Of a DNA stretch of 64,000 bases, positions 39,483-49,048 are shown piece after piece. The DNA is from Cytophagaceae bacterium. GTDB lineage: Bacteria; Bacteroidota; Bacteroidia; Cytophagales; Cyclobacteriaceae. Each line of letters opens with the position of its first letter. The stretch's first letter is position 1. The stretch lies in NCBI GenBank assembly GCA_006969745.1, contig CP030886.1:2453234-2517233 (forward strand). The letters run 5' to 3'. Position numbers and translations under genes: made by a program. The notes under the pieces are model-generated. The model was not told the DNA's origin. It worked only from the letters and a program-made list of their open reading frames with translations, and did not search any database.

Positions 39483-39555
39483 TGAAAATCACAGATTATA
39501 TGGAGGTATTTTAATGAGAGGGAAAAGTTCAATTAAGAAATTTCTTTGATGATCG

Positions 39556-40599
39556 ATGCGACAATATTTTAAATATATTTCTTTAATCATTCTTGGATGT
39601 CAAGAACCCATAGAGTTGGGTTTTCAGTCTGACGAAGAGTACCTGGTGATAGATGGATTCATCACAGATGATTTCGGACCACATACAATCAAAATCTCTA
39701 AATCCGAGCCGTTCACCAATGACGAAGTAGTCATTTTCGAGAAGGTGCAGAATGCAGTAGTTACCATTACCGATGATTTAGGAAACGCCACGAGCCTCAC
39801 CATGTCAGGGCCTGGCAATTATCTGACTCCAAGTGTTTTTAGTGGACAGATTGGACGTTCATATACACTTAATGTGGAGGTGAATGGTGAAACTTATGTG
39901 TCAACCCCGCAACAAATCCCTGCAAAGTCGAGCTTTGATTCCGTTTACTTTGAGCAAGGCGAACGAGAGACTTTCAATACTGACGGAGAATTGTTGGTAA
40001 GTCCAACAGTTAAATTCCTTTGTGATGTGGACTATGCTTCTCAAAATAGTTATATCGGTATAACCTGGGAAGGTACATACGAATACAAGACCGTTTTCAG
40101 ACTAAGGCCATATAATTGTTACATCGATGAAGCGTACGAGGGGTTTTCATCCATCGTTACGAATGAAGACGTAAATGAAGGTTTGGCAAATGAACTAACT
40201 GTCGGTGAGCTTCTGTTTGATATACGTTTCAAAGTAGCTTACTCTTTAAATACGATCCTTTATAGCATGAATGAGGAGGCTCACAATTTTCACTTTCAGA
40301 TCAATCAACAGCGTAGTTCCAGGGGGTCGGTGTTTGATCCGCAGCCCTTTCAAATTTCCGGTAACATTCGAAATGTTAATGATCCGGATCAAACCATACT
40401 TGGCTATTTTGGAGCTTACGGAAGGGAAGAGAGCAGAGTGTTTGTCTATCCTTCCAATATCAATGCGCCAGCTCCAATTGATTTTTGTACCTACCGAGAT
40501 GATACTCCAGGTAATAAAGTGGTCAAACCACTCTACTGCTATGATTGCGCTGATTTTTTAGGAGCTTATACAGAACAACCACCTTATTGGATAAATTGA
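39556..40599 (+). CDS. DUF4249 lipoprotein, tandem copy 2
   Basis: This is a 347-residue paralogue of the preceding gene, with lipobox LIILGC and the same N-terminal module (IELGFQSDEEYLVIDGF). Over the first 130 residues it is nearly identical to copy 1 at both protein and DNA level. It diverges in the middle (around 165-215) and in the last 40 residues, where PLYCYDCADFLGAY keeps the cysteine pair. The gap before it is 73 bases and contains only a tiny open frame. Like copies 1 and 3 it probably serves the upstream TonB receptor. Confidence 0.82.
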   Translation: MRQYFKYISLIILGCQEPIELGFQSDEEYLVIDGFITDDFGPHTIKISKSEPFTNDEVVIFEKVQNAVVTITDDLGNATSLTMSGPGNYLTPSVFSGQIGRSYTLNVEVNGETYVSTPQQIPAKSSFDSVYFEQGERETFNTDGELLVSPTVKFLCDVDYASQNSYIGITWEGTYEYKTVFRLRPYNCYIDEAYEGFSSIVTNEDVNEGLANELTVGELLFDIRFKVAYSLNTILYSMNEEAHNFHFQINQQRSSRGSVFDPQPFQISGNIRNVNDPDQTILGYFGAYGREESRVFVYPSNINAPAPIDFCTYRDDTPGNKVVKPLYCYDCADFLGAYTEQPPYWIN

Positions 40600-40705
40600 T
40601 GATGAGAGAATTAGTTGAAATATTATTTGCCTTTATATTATCATTGAAAAGCGATTTCTGCAGAGGTTCTATTACAAGATTTAAATGGATCAATTGACAA
40701 AATTA

Positions 40706-41740
40706 ATGCGACGCTATTTGCAATATATTTTTTTAATCATTCTTGGGTGTCAGGAACCTATAGAGTTGGATTTTCAGTCGGATGATGAGTACCTGGTGAT
40801 TGATGGGTTCATTACGGATGATTTCGGGCCACATACGATCAAAATCTCAAAATCTCAGCCATTTACCAATGACGAAATTGTAATCTTCGAGAAAGTACAG
40901 AATGCAGCAGTCACTATAACTGATGATTTGGGAAATGTGACAAATTTGACCATGTCAGCGCCTGGCAGTTATTTGACTTCAGGGTTTTTCATTGGACAGA
41001 TCGGACGTTCATATACACTCAGTGTGGATGTGAATGGCGAAACATATGAGTCAACCCCGCAATTGATCCCCGCAAAGTCGAGTTTTGGCTCTGTTTATTT
41101 TGAACAGGGTCAACGAGAGGTTATCAATGATGATGGTGAGTTATTGGTTAATCCCACGGTTAAATTCCTTTGTGATGTAGACTATGCATCTCAAAATAGT
41201 TATGCAGCGGTAACCTGGGAAGGCACGTATGAATACAAGACCGTCCTGACACAAACACCTTATGATTGCTATGTCGATGAAGCAAATAGGGGCTTTTCCT
41301 CCATCATTACTAACGAGGAAGTTAATGTAGATTCGGCTGATAAGGTTACTGTTGGTGAACTGCTGTTTGATGTACGGTTCAAATCAGCTTACTCTTTAAA
41401 TGCGATCCTTTATAGCATGAACGAAGAGGCTCACAATTTTCACTTTCAGATCAATCAACAGCGTAGCTCCACAGGTTCGGTTTTTGATCCACAGCCCTTT
41501 CAAATTTTCGGGAACATTCGTAATGTGAACGATCCGGATCAAACTGTACTCGGTTATTTTGGAGCCTACGGAAAGGAAGAGAGCAGGGTGTTTGTTTATT
41601 CTTCTAATATTGATGCACCAGCACCATTTGACATTTGTAGTAGAGTCGGTGGTCCGGGTTTTCCGCCAAGCTACTGCTTTGATTGTGCAAATTTTCCAGG
41701 TGCATATATTATTCAACCTTCTTACTGGCAAGACCAATGA
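40706..41740 (+). CDS. DUF4249 lipoprotein, tandem copy 3
   Basis: This is a 344-residue third paralogue. I start at ATG 40706, which gives MRRYLQYIFLIILGC, the same short lipoprotein signal as copy 2. An upstream ATG at 40685 would add seven polar residues. The middle of the protein is closest to copy 2 (EYKTV segment after WEGTY), while a few positions match copy 1 (EANRGFSSIITNEE), suggesting mosaic descent. The C-terminus keeps SYCFDCANFPGAY. The ATG of the following gene overlaps its stop. Confidence 0.82.
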   Translation: MRRYLQYIFLIILGCQEPIELDFQSDDEYLVIDGFITDDFGPHTIKISKSQPFTNDEIVIFEKVQNAAVTITDDLGNVTNLTMSAPGSYLTSGFFIGQIGRSYTLSVDVNGETYESTPQLIPAKSSFGSVYFEQGQREVINDDGELLVNPTVKFLCDVDYASQNSYAAVTWEGTYEYKTVLTQTPYDCYVDEANRGFSSIITNEEVNVDSADKVTVGELLFDVRFKSAYSLNAILYSMNEEAHNFHFQINQQRSSTGSVFDPQPFQIFGNIRNVNDPDQTVLGYFGAYGKEESRVFVYSSNIDAPAPFDICSRVGGPGFPPSYCFDCANFPGAYIIQPSYWQDQ

Positions 41741-43233
41741 AATCATTTTTAGCGACCATATTATTTGTTTTTTCATTGTTGGCACAGAGCCAATACCATG
41801 TGGTGACAGACCAATCCTTTTATTTTTCTGGGGATGAGATGTACATCAATGTGTTGAAAGAGTCCAGTACCTCGGAAGTAGTCAGTATTTATTTGTGCAG
41901 CGGTGAATTTGAGTTGGTTGGGAAAAATATTCAGCTTAATAATGGAATTGGGGCTGTAAAGCTTCAGTTACCGAAGAAGATAAAGTCGGGAGTATATCAG
42001 GTGCAAATAGCCAACCAGCAAGGATATGTTGGCGCTATACCCGTCAGGATAAATGCACGGAGCGATGATTACCCTCTGAAGAATGCCAATGGGAGAGGTG
42101 AACTATTAGAGGGGTTGATTTCAGTTGATTTGGATGACACCCTATTTACCGCAAGTAAGGCGTCAGCCACCATCACTACCAATAATGACTCAGAGTTGAG
42201 CACAATGAATATTTCGATTACAAATAGAAATCCAAGACAGTATCAGCTATCATCAACCAATCAGGCTACAGGTGAAATGGATGGAATTGCAGTAAAAGGC
42301 TACATAAAAGACCTGGATGGAAATAAACTATCCAATCATTCTTTTATGATGGTAGTACCTATGGCGAATGACTTTTACACCGGACAGAGCAATGAGGATG
42401 GGTATTTTGAGTTGGACATAGATGTCTATCTTCCTGTTTTTGATGCCGTTTTTCTCTCACTTTCGCCGCAAATACATCACAAAATTCAAATTGAACTAAT
42501 TACCTACAGCTGCCAAAAAAATGAAAATGATGTTAATGGAGAGGCTGTTTCTGCCAAGCGAGCTCTGGCCAATACAGTGATCAATGATGCATTTAAACCG
42601 CTTGAATTTTCAGATAGCTATGGCTATGAAACAAGTAATTACAGCCAATTCTATGATCGGCAGGTACGCCCAGCTGAGTACACCAGCTCAACGATGTTTC
42701 AAGTATTCAATGATATCGTTCCTAAGGTGCATGTGCGGAAAAATACATTCGGGATGTATGCCTTGGAAAGCACTACAAAGTTGAAGGTGCCGCCGTTGAT
42801 CTTTATCAATGGCATCCCAACCTATGATTATGACTATGTCTTAAATATGGCGGTTGATCAGGTCGAATTGATTGGGGTCATTGCCTCATTCCGGACCTTA
42901 CGGACCTATTTCCAGGCTGGCAATGGCGGGATCATTGAAATAAATACAGTGGATAAGAGCATTATACCTTCCAGATCAAAGAACATTGCCCGATTGAGAG
43001 GGATCGATGAACCAATAACAGAGGAAGCAAAAGTCAGTAGTGAAGACGTTTCGTTTAAATCGCTATTGCTGTTCAAGCCACAAGTTGAATTAAAAAATGG
43101 AGAGTCTAAGTCCATAGATTTCGAAACGTCGCTGGAATCCGGGAGGTACTATTTTAATGTATCAGGTGTAACATCAGATGGAGGAGTATTCCACCAATCA
43201 ATTCCTTTCTTTATTGATCAAGAAGCCCAATAA
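41737..43233 (+). CDS. Secreted macroglobulin-like/plug-domain protein downstream of TonB receptor cassette
   Basis: This is a 498-residue exported protein starting at ATG 41737, which overlaps the stop of the third DUF4249 gene. The signal peptide ends near LLAQSQ. The first 110 residues (YFSGDEMYINVLKESS and PKKIKSGVYQVQIA) resemble the MG2 domain of alpha-2-macroglobulin-type proteins. A CarboxypepD-like segment (VKGYIKDLDGNKLSNHSF) follows, and PLIFINGIPTYDYDYVLNM with GGIIEINT resembles a TonB receptor plug without a barrel. The function is unknown. It is probably a periplasmic or surface partner of the receptor. It overlaps the convergent gene by 23 bases. Confidence 0.7.
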   Translation: MKSFLATILFVFSLLAQSQYHVVTDQSFYFSGDEMYINVLKESSTSEVVSIYLCSGEFELVGKNIQLNNGIGAVKLQLPKKIKSGVYQVQIANQQGYVGAIPVRINARSDDYPLKNANGRGELLEGLISVDLDDTLFTASKASATITTNNDSELSTMNISITNRNPRQYQLSSTNQATGEMDGIAVKGYIKDLDGNKLSNHSFMMVVPMANDFYTGQSNEDGYFELDIDVYLPVFDAVFLSLSPQIHHKIQIELITYSCQKNENDVNGEAVSAKRALANTVINDAFKPLEFSDSYGYETSNYSQFYDRQVRPAEYTSSTMFQVFNDIVPKVHVRKNTFGMYALESTTKLKVPPLIFINGIPTYDYDYVLNMAVDQVELIGVIASFRTLRTYFQAGNGGIIEINTVDKSIIPSRSKNIARLRGIDEPITEEAKVSSEDVSFKSLLLFKPQVELKNGESKSIDFETSLESGRYYFNVSGVTSDGGVFHQSIPFFIDQEAQ

Positions 43234-43690
43234 TTTTTTCCAGATAGATTTGATCAGTCTGATCAAAATCATTCAGTAAATCACTGTCAACATCCAGGAC
43301 TCCGATTACTTTTCCATCTTTACGAATAGGTAAAACAATTTCTGATTTTGAAGCGGATGCACAAGCAATGTGTCCGGGAAACTCATCAACATTTGGGACG
43401 ATCAAGACTTCATCTCTTTCCCAGCTCGAACCACATACACCTTTACCTTTTTTGATCCTGGTGCATGCCACCGGTCCCTGAAACGGTCCAAGCACCAACT
43501 CATCCGTAGAATCTACCAAATAGAAACCTACCCAGAAAAATCCCATACCTTCTTTTAGCGCAGCTGCTATGTTAGCAAGATTGGCTACCAGGTTTTTTTC
43601 TCCATACATCAATCCTTCTATTTGCGGAATAAGCGATTGATATTTCACCTCTTTATCTGCATCCATCAATATGGTTAAATCCTCAGCCAT
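43211..43690 (-). CDS. Free methionine-(R)-sulfoxide reductase (GAF-domain fRMsr)
   Basis: This is a 159-residue single GAF domain. FFWVGFYLVD, GPFQGPVACTRIKKGKGVCG and HIACASASKSEIVLPI provide the three cysteines (in ACT, VCG and ACAS) used by fRMsr to reduce free methionine-R-sulfoxide. IGVLDVDSDLLNDFDQTD closes the domain. It acts in the cytoplasm in oxidative damage repair. It overlaps the ribD gene upstream by eight bases and the convergent gene at its 3' end by 23 bases. Confidence 0.88.
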   Translation of the reverse strand: MAEDLTILMDADKEVKYQSLIPQIEGLMYGEKNLVANLANIAAALKEGMGFFWVGFYLVDSTDELVLGPFQGPVACTRIKKGKGVCGSSWERDEVLIVPNVDEFPGHIACASASKSEIVLPIRKDGKVIGVLDVDSDLLNDFDQTDQIYLEKIIGLLDQ

Positions 43691-44708
43691 GATCGTTTAA
43701 GTAGATTATTAATTTATCATCAAAAATAGCTTCTTCGGTTGAAGCTGTACTGTCTATTATAGGGGCTGAAATGCCTTTCCTGAATTTCTTATCAGAGATA
43801 AACACCCGAGCTTCATCCCAACAATTTTCATTGATAAAAGAGTTCAAAACCTGGGTTCCGCCTTCAATAATTACAGATTGAATTTTTCGTTCATGAAGTT
43901 TTCGTAGGACACTCCATGGGTTGTTCATCTCTGTTTTTATCCATTCAATATTTTCACTTTTTTCCTCTTTCAGCGAGTTAAGCACCAGAGTATCGGCGTC
44001 CGAATTGAATATTTTTTGGGTGGTTTTCACCTCTAAGTTGCTATCCAGAAGTATTCGAATTGGGTTCTTGCCTTGCCAATCCCTCGATGTTAGAGACGGA
44101 TCATCATGAATCGCTGTATTCTTACCTACCAATATGGCGTCTTCTTCTGTCCTCCATTTGTGAACTAATTGCCTGGAATAGTCATTACTAATCCATTTTG
44201 AATCATTGTTTTCCCTGGCCACAAAGCCATCTGCTGTTTGGGCCCACTTTAGAATGACGTATGGTCTTTGTTTTTTCACTGATGTGAAAAAACGTACGTT
44301 GAGTCGTTCTGCATCACCCTTTAATACATCAAATTTTACTTCGATTCCGGCCTTTTCCATTTTCTCAATGCCTTTACCGTCTACTTGATCGAATGGATCT
44401 CGGCAAGCAATGACAACTTTTTTTATTTTTTTCTGAATTAAAAGATCGGCACAAGGCGGTGTTTTCCCATGATGAGCACAAGGCTCAAGACTCACATAAG
44501 CAGTGCTTGAAGAAAGTATGGATTGGTCTTTTACAGATTTAATTGCGTTTACTTCAGCGTGAGCTTCTCCATATTTTTTATGATATCCTTCCCCCACAAT
44601 TTTTCCTTCATGCACGATGACACATCCGACCATCGGGTTGGGTGAAACATGTCCTCTCCCGAGAGCAGCCAGCTCAAGGGCCCGTTTCATGTAGAGCTTA
44701 TCATCCAT
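43683..44708 (-). CDS. ribD: Bifunctional riboflavin biosynthesis deaminase/reductase RibD
   Basis: RibD carries out two consecutive steps of riboflavin synthesis. The N-terminal deaminase has the zinc site HAEVNAI and PCAHHGKTPPCADLL. The C-terminal reductase shows ILKWAQTADGFVAR, SNDYSRQLVHKWR and ILVGKNTAIHDDPSLTSR, then VIIEGGTQVLNSF. The 341 residues are slightly short but contain both domains. It is divergent from prmC with a gap of only 23 bases, and its end overlaps the fRMsr gene. Confidence 0.95.
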   Translation of the reverse strand: MDDKLYMKRALELAALGRGHVSPNPMVGCVIVHEGKIVGEGYHKKYGEAHAEVNAIKSVKDQSILSSSTAYVSLEPCAHHGKTPPCADLLIQKKIKKVVIACRDPFDQVDGKGIEKMEKAGIEVKFDVLKGDAERLNVRFFTSVKKQRPYVILKWAQTADGFVARENNDSKWISNDYSRQLVHKWRTEEDAILVGKNTAIHDDPSLTSRDWQGKNPIRILLDSNLEVKTTQKIFNSDADTLVLNSLKEEKSENIEWIKTEMNNPWSVLRKLHERKIQSVIIEGGTQVLNSFINENCWDEARVFISDKKFRKGISAPIIDSTASTEEAIFDDKLIIYLNDHG

Positions 44709-44731
44709 TGAATGTGTAGTTTCGCTTTGAG

Positions 44732-45577
44732 ATGCAAAATGTCAAACAAATCTGGCAAGAAACAGCGAAACAACTGGAAAAAGTTTATGATCGCCGTGAA
44801 GCAGAGAATATATCATTCTTGTTGCTGGAGGATGCGTTCGACATTAAACGCATGGATATACTTGCAGAAGAAAACAAAACAGTCTCTCTGGATAGGCTGG
44901 ATATATTGCTAAAAAGATTGCTGAAGAATGAACCCATACAGTACGTGACAGGTGTTGCTGATTTCTATGGGAGGAAGTTTTCTTTGTCTCCAGGTGCTCT
45001 GATTCCCCGCCCTGAAACTGAAGAATTATGCGAGCTTATTCTTAAAGAAAATAAGATAGATAAGCCCAGAATCTTAGAGGTAGGTGTAGGCTCCGGCTGT
45101 ATTGCTATTACCCTTTCTCTGGAGCTAGGAGTAGAAGTATTTGGCACGGATATTTCTGAGGAGGCCATTGGAGTTGCAAAGAGAAATTCAGCTGCGCTGG
45201 AATCAGCGGTTTTAATTTACGAAAGTGATGTTCTTGCAGAAAATCTACCTGAAGATGAGCTGGATATTTTGGTTAGTAATCCACCGTATATTCCGCAACA
45301 AGACCATCACGAAATAAGAGAAAATGTAACAAAGTATGAGCCTGATGTGGCACTCTTTGTTCCTAATGATGATCCTATTTTATTCTACAAGCGAATAGCC
45401 GATCTCGGACTCAAAAGCTTGAAAAAAGGAGGGAAGCTGTACTTTGAAATACACGAAAACTATGGTGGTGATGTAATATCTTACCTAGGAAAAAAAGGAT
45501 ACACAGCCATGCACGTCCATAAGGACATGCATGGAAAAGATAGAATGGTCTCTGCTACAAATTCAACCAATATGTAA
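44732..45577 (+). CDS. prmC: Release factor glutamine methyltransferase PrmC
   Basis: PrmC methylates the GGQ glutamine of peptide chain release factors. The N-terminal helical domain spans residues 1-75 (with RLLKNEPIQYVTGVADFYG). The SAM motif ILEVGVGSGCIAITL and the catalytic VSNPPYIPQQDHHEI follow, then YEPDVALFVPNDDPILFYK. The 281 residues are normal. The start codon lies 23 bases from the divergent ribD start. The 3' end overlaps the convergent DUF5916 gene by 23 bases. Confidence 0.95.
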   Translation: MQNVKQIWQETAKQLEKVYDRREAENISFLLLEDAFDIKRMDILAEENKTVSLDRLDILLKRLLKNEPIQYVTGVADFYGRKFSLSPGALIPRPETEELCELILKENKIDKPRILEVGVGSGCIAITLSLELGVEVFGTDISEEAIGVAKRNSAALESAVLIYESDVLAENLPEDELDILVSNPPYIPQQDHHEIRENVTKYEPDVALFVPNDDPILFYKRIADLGLKSLKKGGKLYFEIHENYGGDVISYLGKKGYTAMHVHKDMHGKDRMVSATNSTNM

Positions 45578-47762
45578 GCTTAAATACTACCTGACGATTC
45601 TTGAGACCTAGATTGTCCATCTCATAATTGTCTGTGTAAACGATAAATAGATCGGACATTGGACGGTACCTCCATTGGAACCGTGTGAAGAAGTTGTAAT
45701 TCTCACTTTGCGAATTGAATTGAATCGCTGAAGTCAGAAACATGGAATTTGAAAAGCTGATTTGAGCGTTGGTTCTAAAAAGATGCAAATTGGCCTGTCC
45801 AAATTCACCCGGGAGATTCACTTTATTGTAATTGTAGGTGATGCTGAAGTTGCCCCATGGCTGTGTTCGGAAATTTAGAGTAGTTGCGCTGTTCCATCGT
45901 TCACCATTGAAAAACTCCCCGTACTGAACCCTGAAATTTAATCCCAGTTTCTTTCTTCGATCGGTGTTGTAGTTTATCCAGTAAGTAGCAAAGTGATAGT
46001 TTCCCACCGGAAGTGGCGTAAAGTCATCGCCAAGTAGTGATGTAGGGACAGGGAGATTCACTTCTCGATCTTGCGCCTGGAAATTGATGGATGAAGTATT
46101 CTTGAAATCAAAATCATATGCATAGCCATGCGAGCGCTCATTTAACCCGCCTCCATCTGGATTTAGCCAAACCATGTGCCAGGTCCGTGGGCCATGTTGA
46201 TTGATCACACCCGACTTGGGAAAAAAGCGATAGACAGTCCATGGATTGATACGTGTGTATCCTCTTCGTTCTGTTTCCTCAGTTACTGCATTGTAGTTTT
46301 CTATTCTTGGGTTGAAGCCCAGCTCCGTGATGTAGTTTTCTCCCACTACATCGAATGTCCACCCGGCCCGTAATTTTCTACCATTATAGTTTCCGCTGAA
46401 TCCATAAAAATGGTTGTTGCCTAGATCTTCAGGTGTAAATGCTGTATGATATCTTACGGTATTGCCAAATTTTCCATTGTTGGATAAGTAGGCAAATTCC
46501 AATCCGCCATTTCTGGCAAACTGTCCCTCAGCTAAATTGCCACTTGCTTCTCTATTAATGAATATAGCCTTGATTACTGATCGATCAAGCACTTGCTGAT
46601 GCACGGCAGCTACAGAATAGTTTTGAGTTGCAATGGAATCGAACTCATTGGTTTGAACATTCAATACGCCTATACGTGTCTTTTGGGATACATTTCCTGT
46701 GAGTCGAGCGCCATATAAAATCGGTACTTGTTCTCCATCAATAAGGCCGATCCGACGGCTGAAAAATGGGGAGATCTGCCAGCTGCCGAAGTTGGAAAAA
46801 ATGTCTCCATTTTCCAGAAAGAAGTTTCTACGCTCAGGGAAGAATATGCTGAACCTGGAAAGATTAGTGACTTGCTGGTCTACGTCTACATTAGAAAAAT
46901 CAGGATTAACAGTCAGATCCAAATTCAAGGAGCCAGTGATTGCGACTTTCGCATCCAGTCCTACGTCTGAGCTTTTGTCATAGCTTCTTTGCTCTTCTTC
47001 TTCAAAATCTCGTTGAGTACCTCCCGACAAATAGGGAATTAACACTACTTTTCCACTCGCTTTTTTTGGACTTTCATCCCAATCCAAAGTCCCCATAAAA
47101 TTCAGATCAATACCGCCGTAATTGAGAGGAAACTGAGTCCATGTTGAATAAACATTTCGCTCCATATCTCCACGGATGAAATTGACTCCCCATTCGGATT
47201 GGTTGGGTGTATATCTTAAGGTTTTAAAGGGAATGGCCATTTCTACCGTCCAGTGATCAGCGTAACTTTTTACGGTTGAGTACCATTTATTATCCCAGTT
47301 TTGATCGTATCTGGTCCTGGGACCATTTACATTTAGTTGTGCCTCTATTTGCGAACCACCAGCATTTACCCCGAACATAAACCCGTTTTGTTTATTGTTC
47401 ATTGGATCGATCACGAAAGTAAAGTTGTCGCTGTTCCAATGGCCATCGTCATCATCCCTACGCAACGATTGCACGACACGATTGCCATTATCATAGCATA
47501 TCGCGAGAACATAAAGAAACTCATCGTCATAGGTCACTTTCACGTGGGTCAGGGCATCTGCTTGCCCGGAATCCACTGGCCAATGGTTAATGAAATTTGG
47601 TATGTGATTAATGTTTGTCCATGCTTCATCATTTTCATTGCCATCGATTTGTATAGGTGCTTCTACTTTGTTTATTGAATAACGAAAGCTTTGACGAGTC
47701 TCCTGAGCAGCTAGCAGAAACACCAAAAGGAATGAAAATACGAACGATAGTAGCTTTGACAT
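45555..47762 (-). CDS. DUF5916 protein with CBM9-like N-terminal domain (outer membrane barrel-like)
   Basis: This is a 735-residue exported protein. After a signal peptide ending near LLAAQ, residues 25-225 form a CBM9-like carbohydrate-binding fold (VEAPIQIDGNENDEAWTN, KVTYDDEFLYVLAICYD, VEMAIPFKTLRY). The rest is the DUF5916 region, rich in alternating aromatic strands that look like an outer-membrane beta-barrel (FFPERRNFFLENGDIFSNF, then many Tyr/Asn strands to the terminal FKLTYWLNL). The function is not established. Binding of a glycan or other ligand at the surface is a guess based on the N-terminal fold. Confidence 0.82.
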   Translation of the reverse strand: MSKLLSFVFSFLLVFLLAAQETRQSFRYSINKVEAPIQIDGNENDEAWTNINHIPNFINHWPVDSGQADALTHVKVTYDDEFLYVLAICYDNGNRVVQSLRRDDDDGHWNSDNFTFVIDPMNNKQNGFMFGVNAGGSQIEAQLNVNGPRTRYDQNWDNKWYSTVKSYADHWTVEMAIPFKTLRYTPNQSEWGVNFIRGDMERNVYSTWTQFPLNYGGIDLNFMGTLDWDESPKKASGKVVLIPYLSGGTQRDFEEEEQRSYDKSSDVGLDAKVAITGSLNLDLTVNPDFSNVDVDQQVTNLSRFSIFFPERRNFFLENGDIFSNFGSWQISPFFSRRIGLIDGEQVPILYGARLTGNVSQKTRIGVLNVQTNEFDSIATQNYSVAAVHQQVLDRSVIKAIFINREASGNLAEGQFARNGGLEFAYLSNNGKFGNTVRYHTAFTPEDLGNNHFYGFSGNYNGRKLRAGWTFDVVGENYITELGFNPRIENYNAVTEETERRGYTRINPWTVYRFFPKSGVINQHGPRTWHMVWLNPDGGGLNERSHGYAYDFDFKNTSSINFQAQDREVNLPVPTSLLGDDFTPLPVGNYHFATYWINYNTDRRKKLGLNFRVQYGEFFNGERWNSATTLNFRTQPWGNFSITYNYNKVNLPGEFGQANLHLFRTNAQISFSNSMFLTSAIQFNSQSENYNFFTRFQWRYRPMSDLFIVYTDNYEMDNLGLKNRQVVFKLTYWLNL

Positions 47763-47958
47763 GGATGTTGGTTTTGGGTTCGTATACCTTCACAACAGAC
47801 CTGAGTTGTCCTTTTGAATGGTTTTTAGCTGTACGACCAATACTTGATCCTGAAATACAGGCATTAACATATTATTGCACCTTAGGAGCTATTTAGTGTC
47901 GTTTAGGAAGGTTGCTTGGTTGTTTGTCGATGTAGATTCAATTTTGAAACGGAATTGA

Positions 47959-47966
47959 TAAGTTTG
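47959..47966 (+). promoter_or_regulatory. Candidate -7 box (TAAGTTTG) for the LytS/LytTR pair
   Basis: An exact TAnnTTTG match lies 18 bases before the ATG at 47985. The 222-base divergent region (47763-47984) holds nothing else that I can identify with confidence. Confidence 0.4.
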
Positions 47967-47984
47967 GGCGTTTAGGTATGAATT

Positions 47985-49046
47985 ATGAGTAGGATAAAAC
48001 TGGAAGATATTTTATTTAAGCCTCCCCGGATTGTGTGGCATCTGGTCTTCTGGATCATTTTCATCAGTTTTTTCGCTTTGGTGTATGGAAGCTTTGAAGA
48101 ACAATACGGAAGACAGTACTTAATTCAACTTACTGACGCGGTTCTTCAAATACCAGCAGTGTATTTCACACTCTATTTTTTGATGCCGAGATTCCTATTC
48201 AAGGAAAAGTATATCGAGTTTATAATCTATTTGATTCTACTCATTCTTTCTTTCAGCGCTTTGCATTGGTTCAATTATGTTATCGTTCAAGAACCGATTT
48301 TTTGGCCCGATGATGACTATACTCCTGACTTGGTGAATTTCGGGAAGATGCTGAAAAACACGACCAAAGTCTATCCGGTTTTGGTCTTGGCGATTGTCAT
48401 AAAATGGTTTAAATATTGGTATCGAGAGCAAAAGTCTAATCAGCAGCTAGTTGAAGAAAAACTGAAAGCGGAGCTAAACTTTCTCAAAGCACAAGTACAT
48501 CCACACTTCCTTTTCAATACCCTAAACAACCTATACGCACTCACGCTAAAAAAATCCAAGGATGCACCGGAAGTAGTGCTGAAGCTTTCGGATCTGTTGA
48601 ATTACATGCTTTATGAGTGCACAGCAGATCAGGTACTAATTGAAAAAGAAATAAAGCTGCTCAAGGATTACATATCACTTGAGCAAATACGATATGGAAA
48701 TCGGCTGAATATTTCATTCAATATTTTGGGCAATGCGGGAGGTATGCGAGTTGCACCATTAATGTTACTTCCATTTGTAGAAAACAGCTTTAAGCATGGG
48801 GTAAGTGAAGAAATGAATGAGGCCTGGGTAAGTATAGACCTGGAGTTGAAAGAAGAAAAATTAACCTTAAAGGTTGAAAACAGTAAAAGTAAGCATGAGG
48901 AAAGGGATGACCAGTTTAACTATAAGGAGGGCATCGGTCTGAAGAATGTTCAGCGAAGACTTGAACTTCTGTACCCTGAAAAACATTCACTCGAAATGCA
49001 TGATTCAGTTGATTCATTCTTGATCATACTTACATTAGAATTATAA
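47985..49046 (+). CDS. LytS-type sensor histidine kinase
   Basis: This is a 353-residue kinase of the His_kinase (PF06580) family. Four hydrophobic helices span about residues 15-155, a coiled linker follows, and the phosphoacceptor motif is FLKAQVHPHFLFNTLNNLYAL (His near residue 178). The ATPase part has LLPFVENSFKHGV (N-box) and EGIGLKNVQRRLELLYP. It has no obvious extracellular sensor domain. The response regulator gene follows after two bases, so the pair is a standard LytS/LytR system. Confidence 0.93.
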   Translation: MSRIKLEDILFKPPRIVWHLVFWIIFISFFALVYGSFEEQYGRQYLIQLTDAVLQIPAVYFTLYFLMPRFLFKEKYIEFIIYLILLILSFSALHWFNYVIVQEPIFWPDDDYTPDLVNFGKMLKNTTKVYPVLVLAIVIKWFKYWYREQKSNQQLVEEKLKAELNFLKAQVHPHFLFNTLNNLYALTLKKSKDAPEVVLKLSDLLNYMLYECTADQVLIEKEIKLLKDYISLEQIRYGNRLNISFNILGNAGGMRVAPLMLLPFVENSFKHGVSEEMNEAWVSIDLELKEEKLTLKVENSKSKHEERDDQFNYKEGIGLKNVQRRLELLYPEKHSLEMHDSVDSFLIILTLEL

Positions 49047-49048
49047 CT

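Larger units (their letters stand above)
38448..41740 (+). repeat. Three-copy tandem array of DUF4249 genes
   Basis: Three units of about 1.1 kb follow one another. DNA identity is very high in a block covering codons about 60-115 (for example 38640-38785 against 39748-39898), while the 3' thirds differ clearly. The uneven identity suggests gene conversion or recent duplication with local diversification. Confidence 0.8.

Noticed and set aside
39514..39549. Tiny open frame (11 codons) with a GGAGG upstream between DUF4249 copies 1 and 2
   Set aside because: It is too short to support as a gene. It may be a decayed remnant of the duplicated spacer.
40599..40697. 32-codon open frame overlapping the stop of DUF4249 copy 2
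   Set aside because: It is hydrophobic at the start but has no counterpart after the other copies, so chance is the simplest explanation.
41396..41785. 129-codon minus-strand open frame across the third DUF4249 gene
   Set aside because: It is antisense to two well-supported genes. Similar antisense frames occur at the other DUF4249 copies simply because the DNA is repeated.
47657..47896. 79-codon plus-strand frame at the start of the DUF5916 gene
   Set aside because: It mostly overlaps the signal peptide region of the opposite-strand gene and shows no conserved features. The rest of the divergent region looks non-coding.
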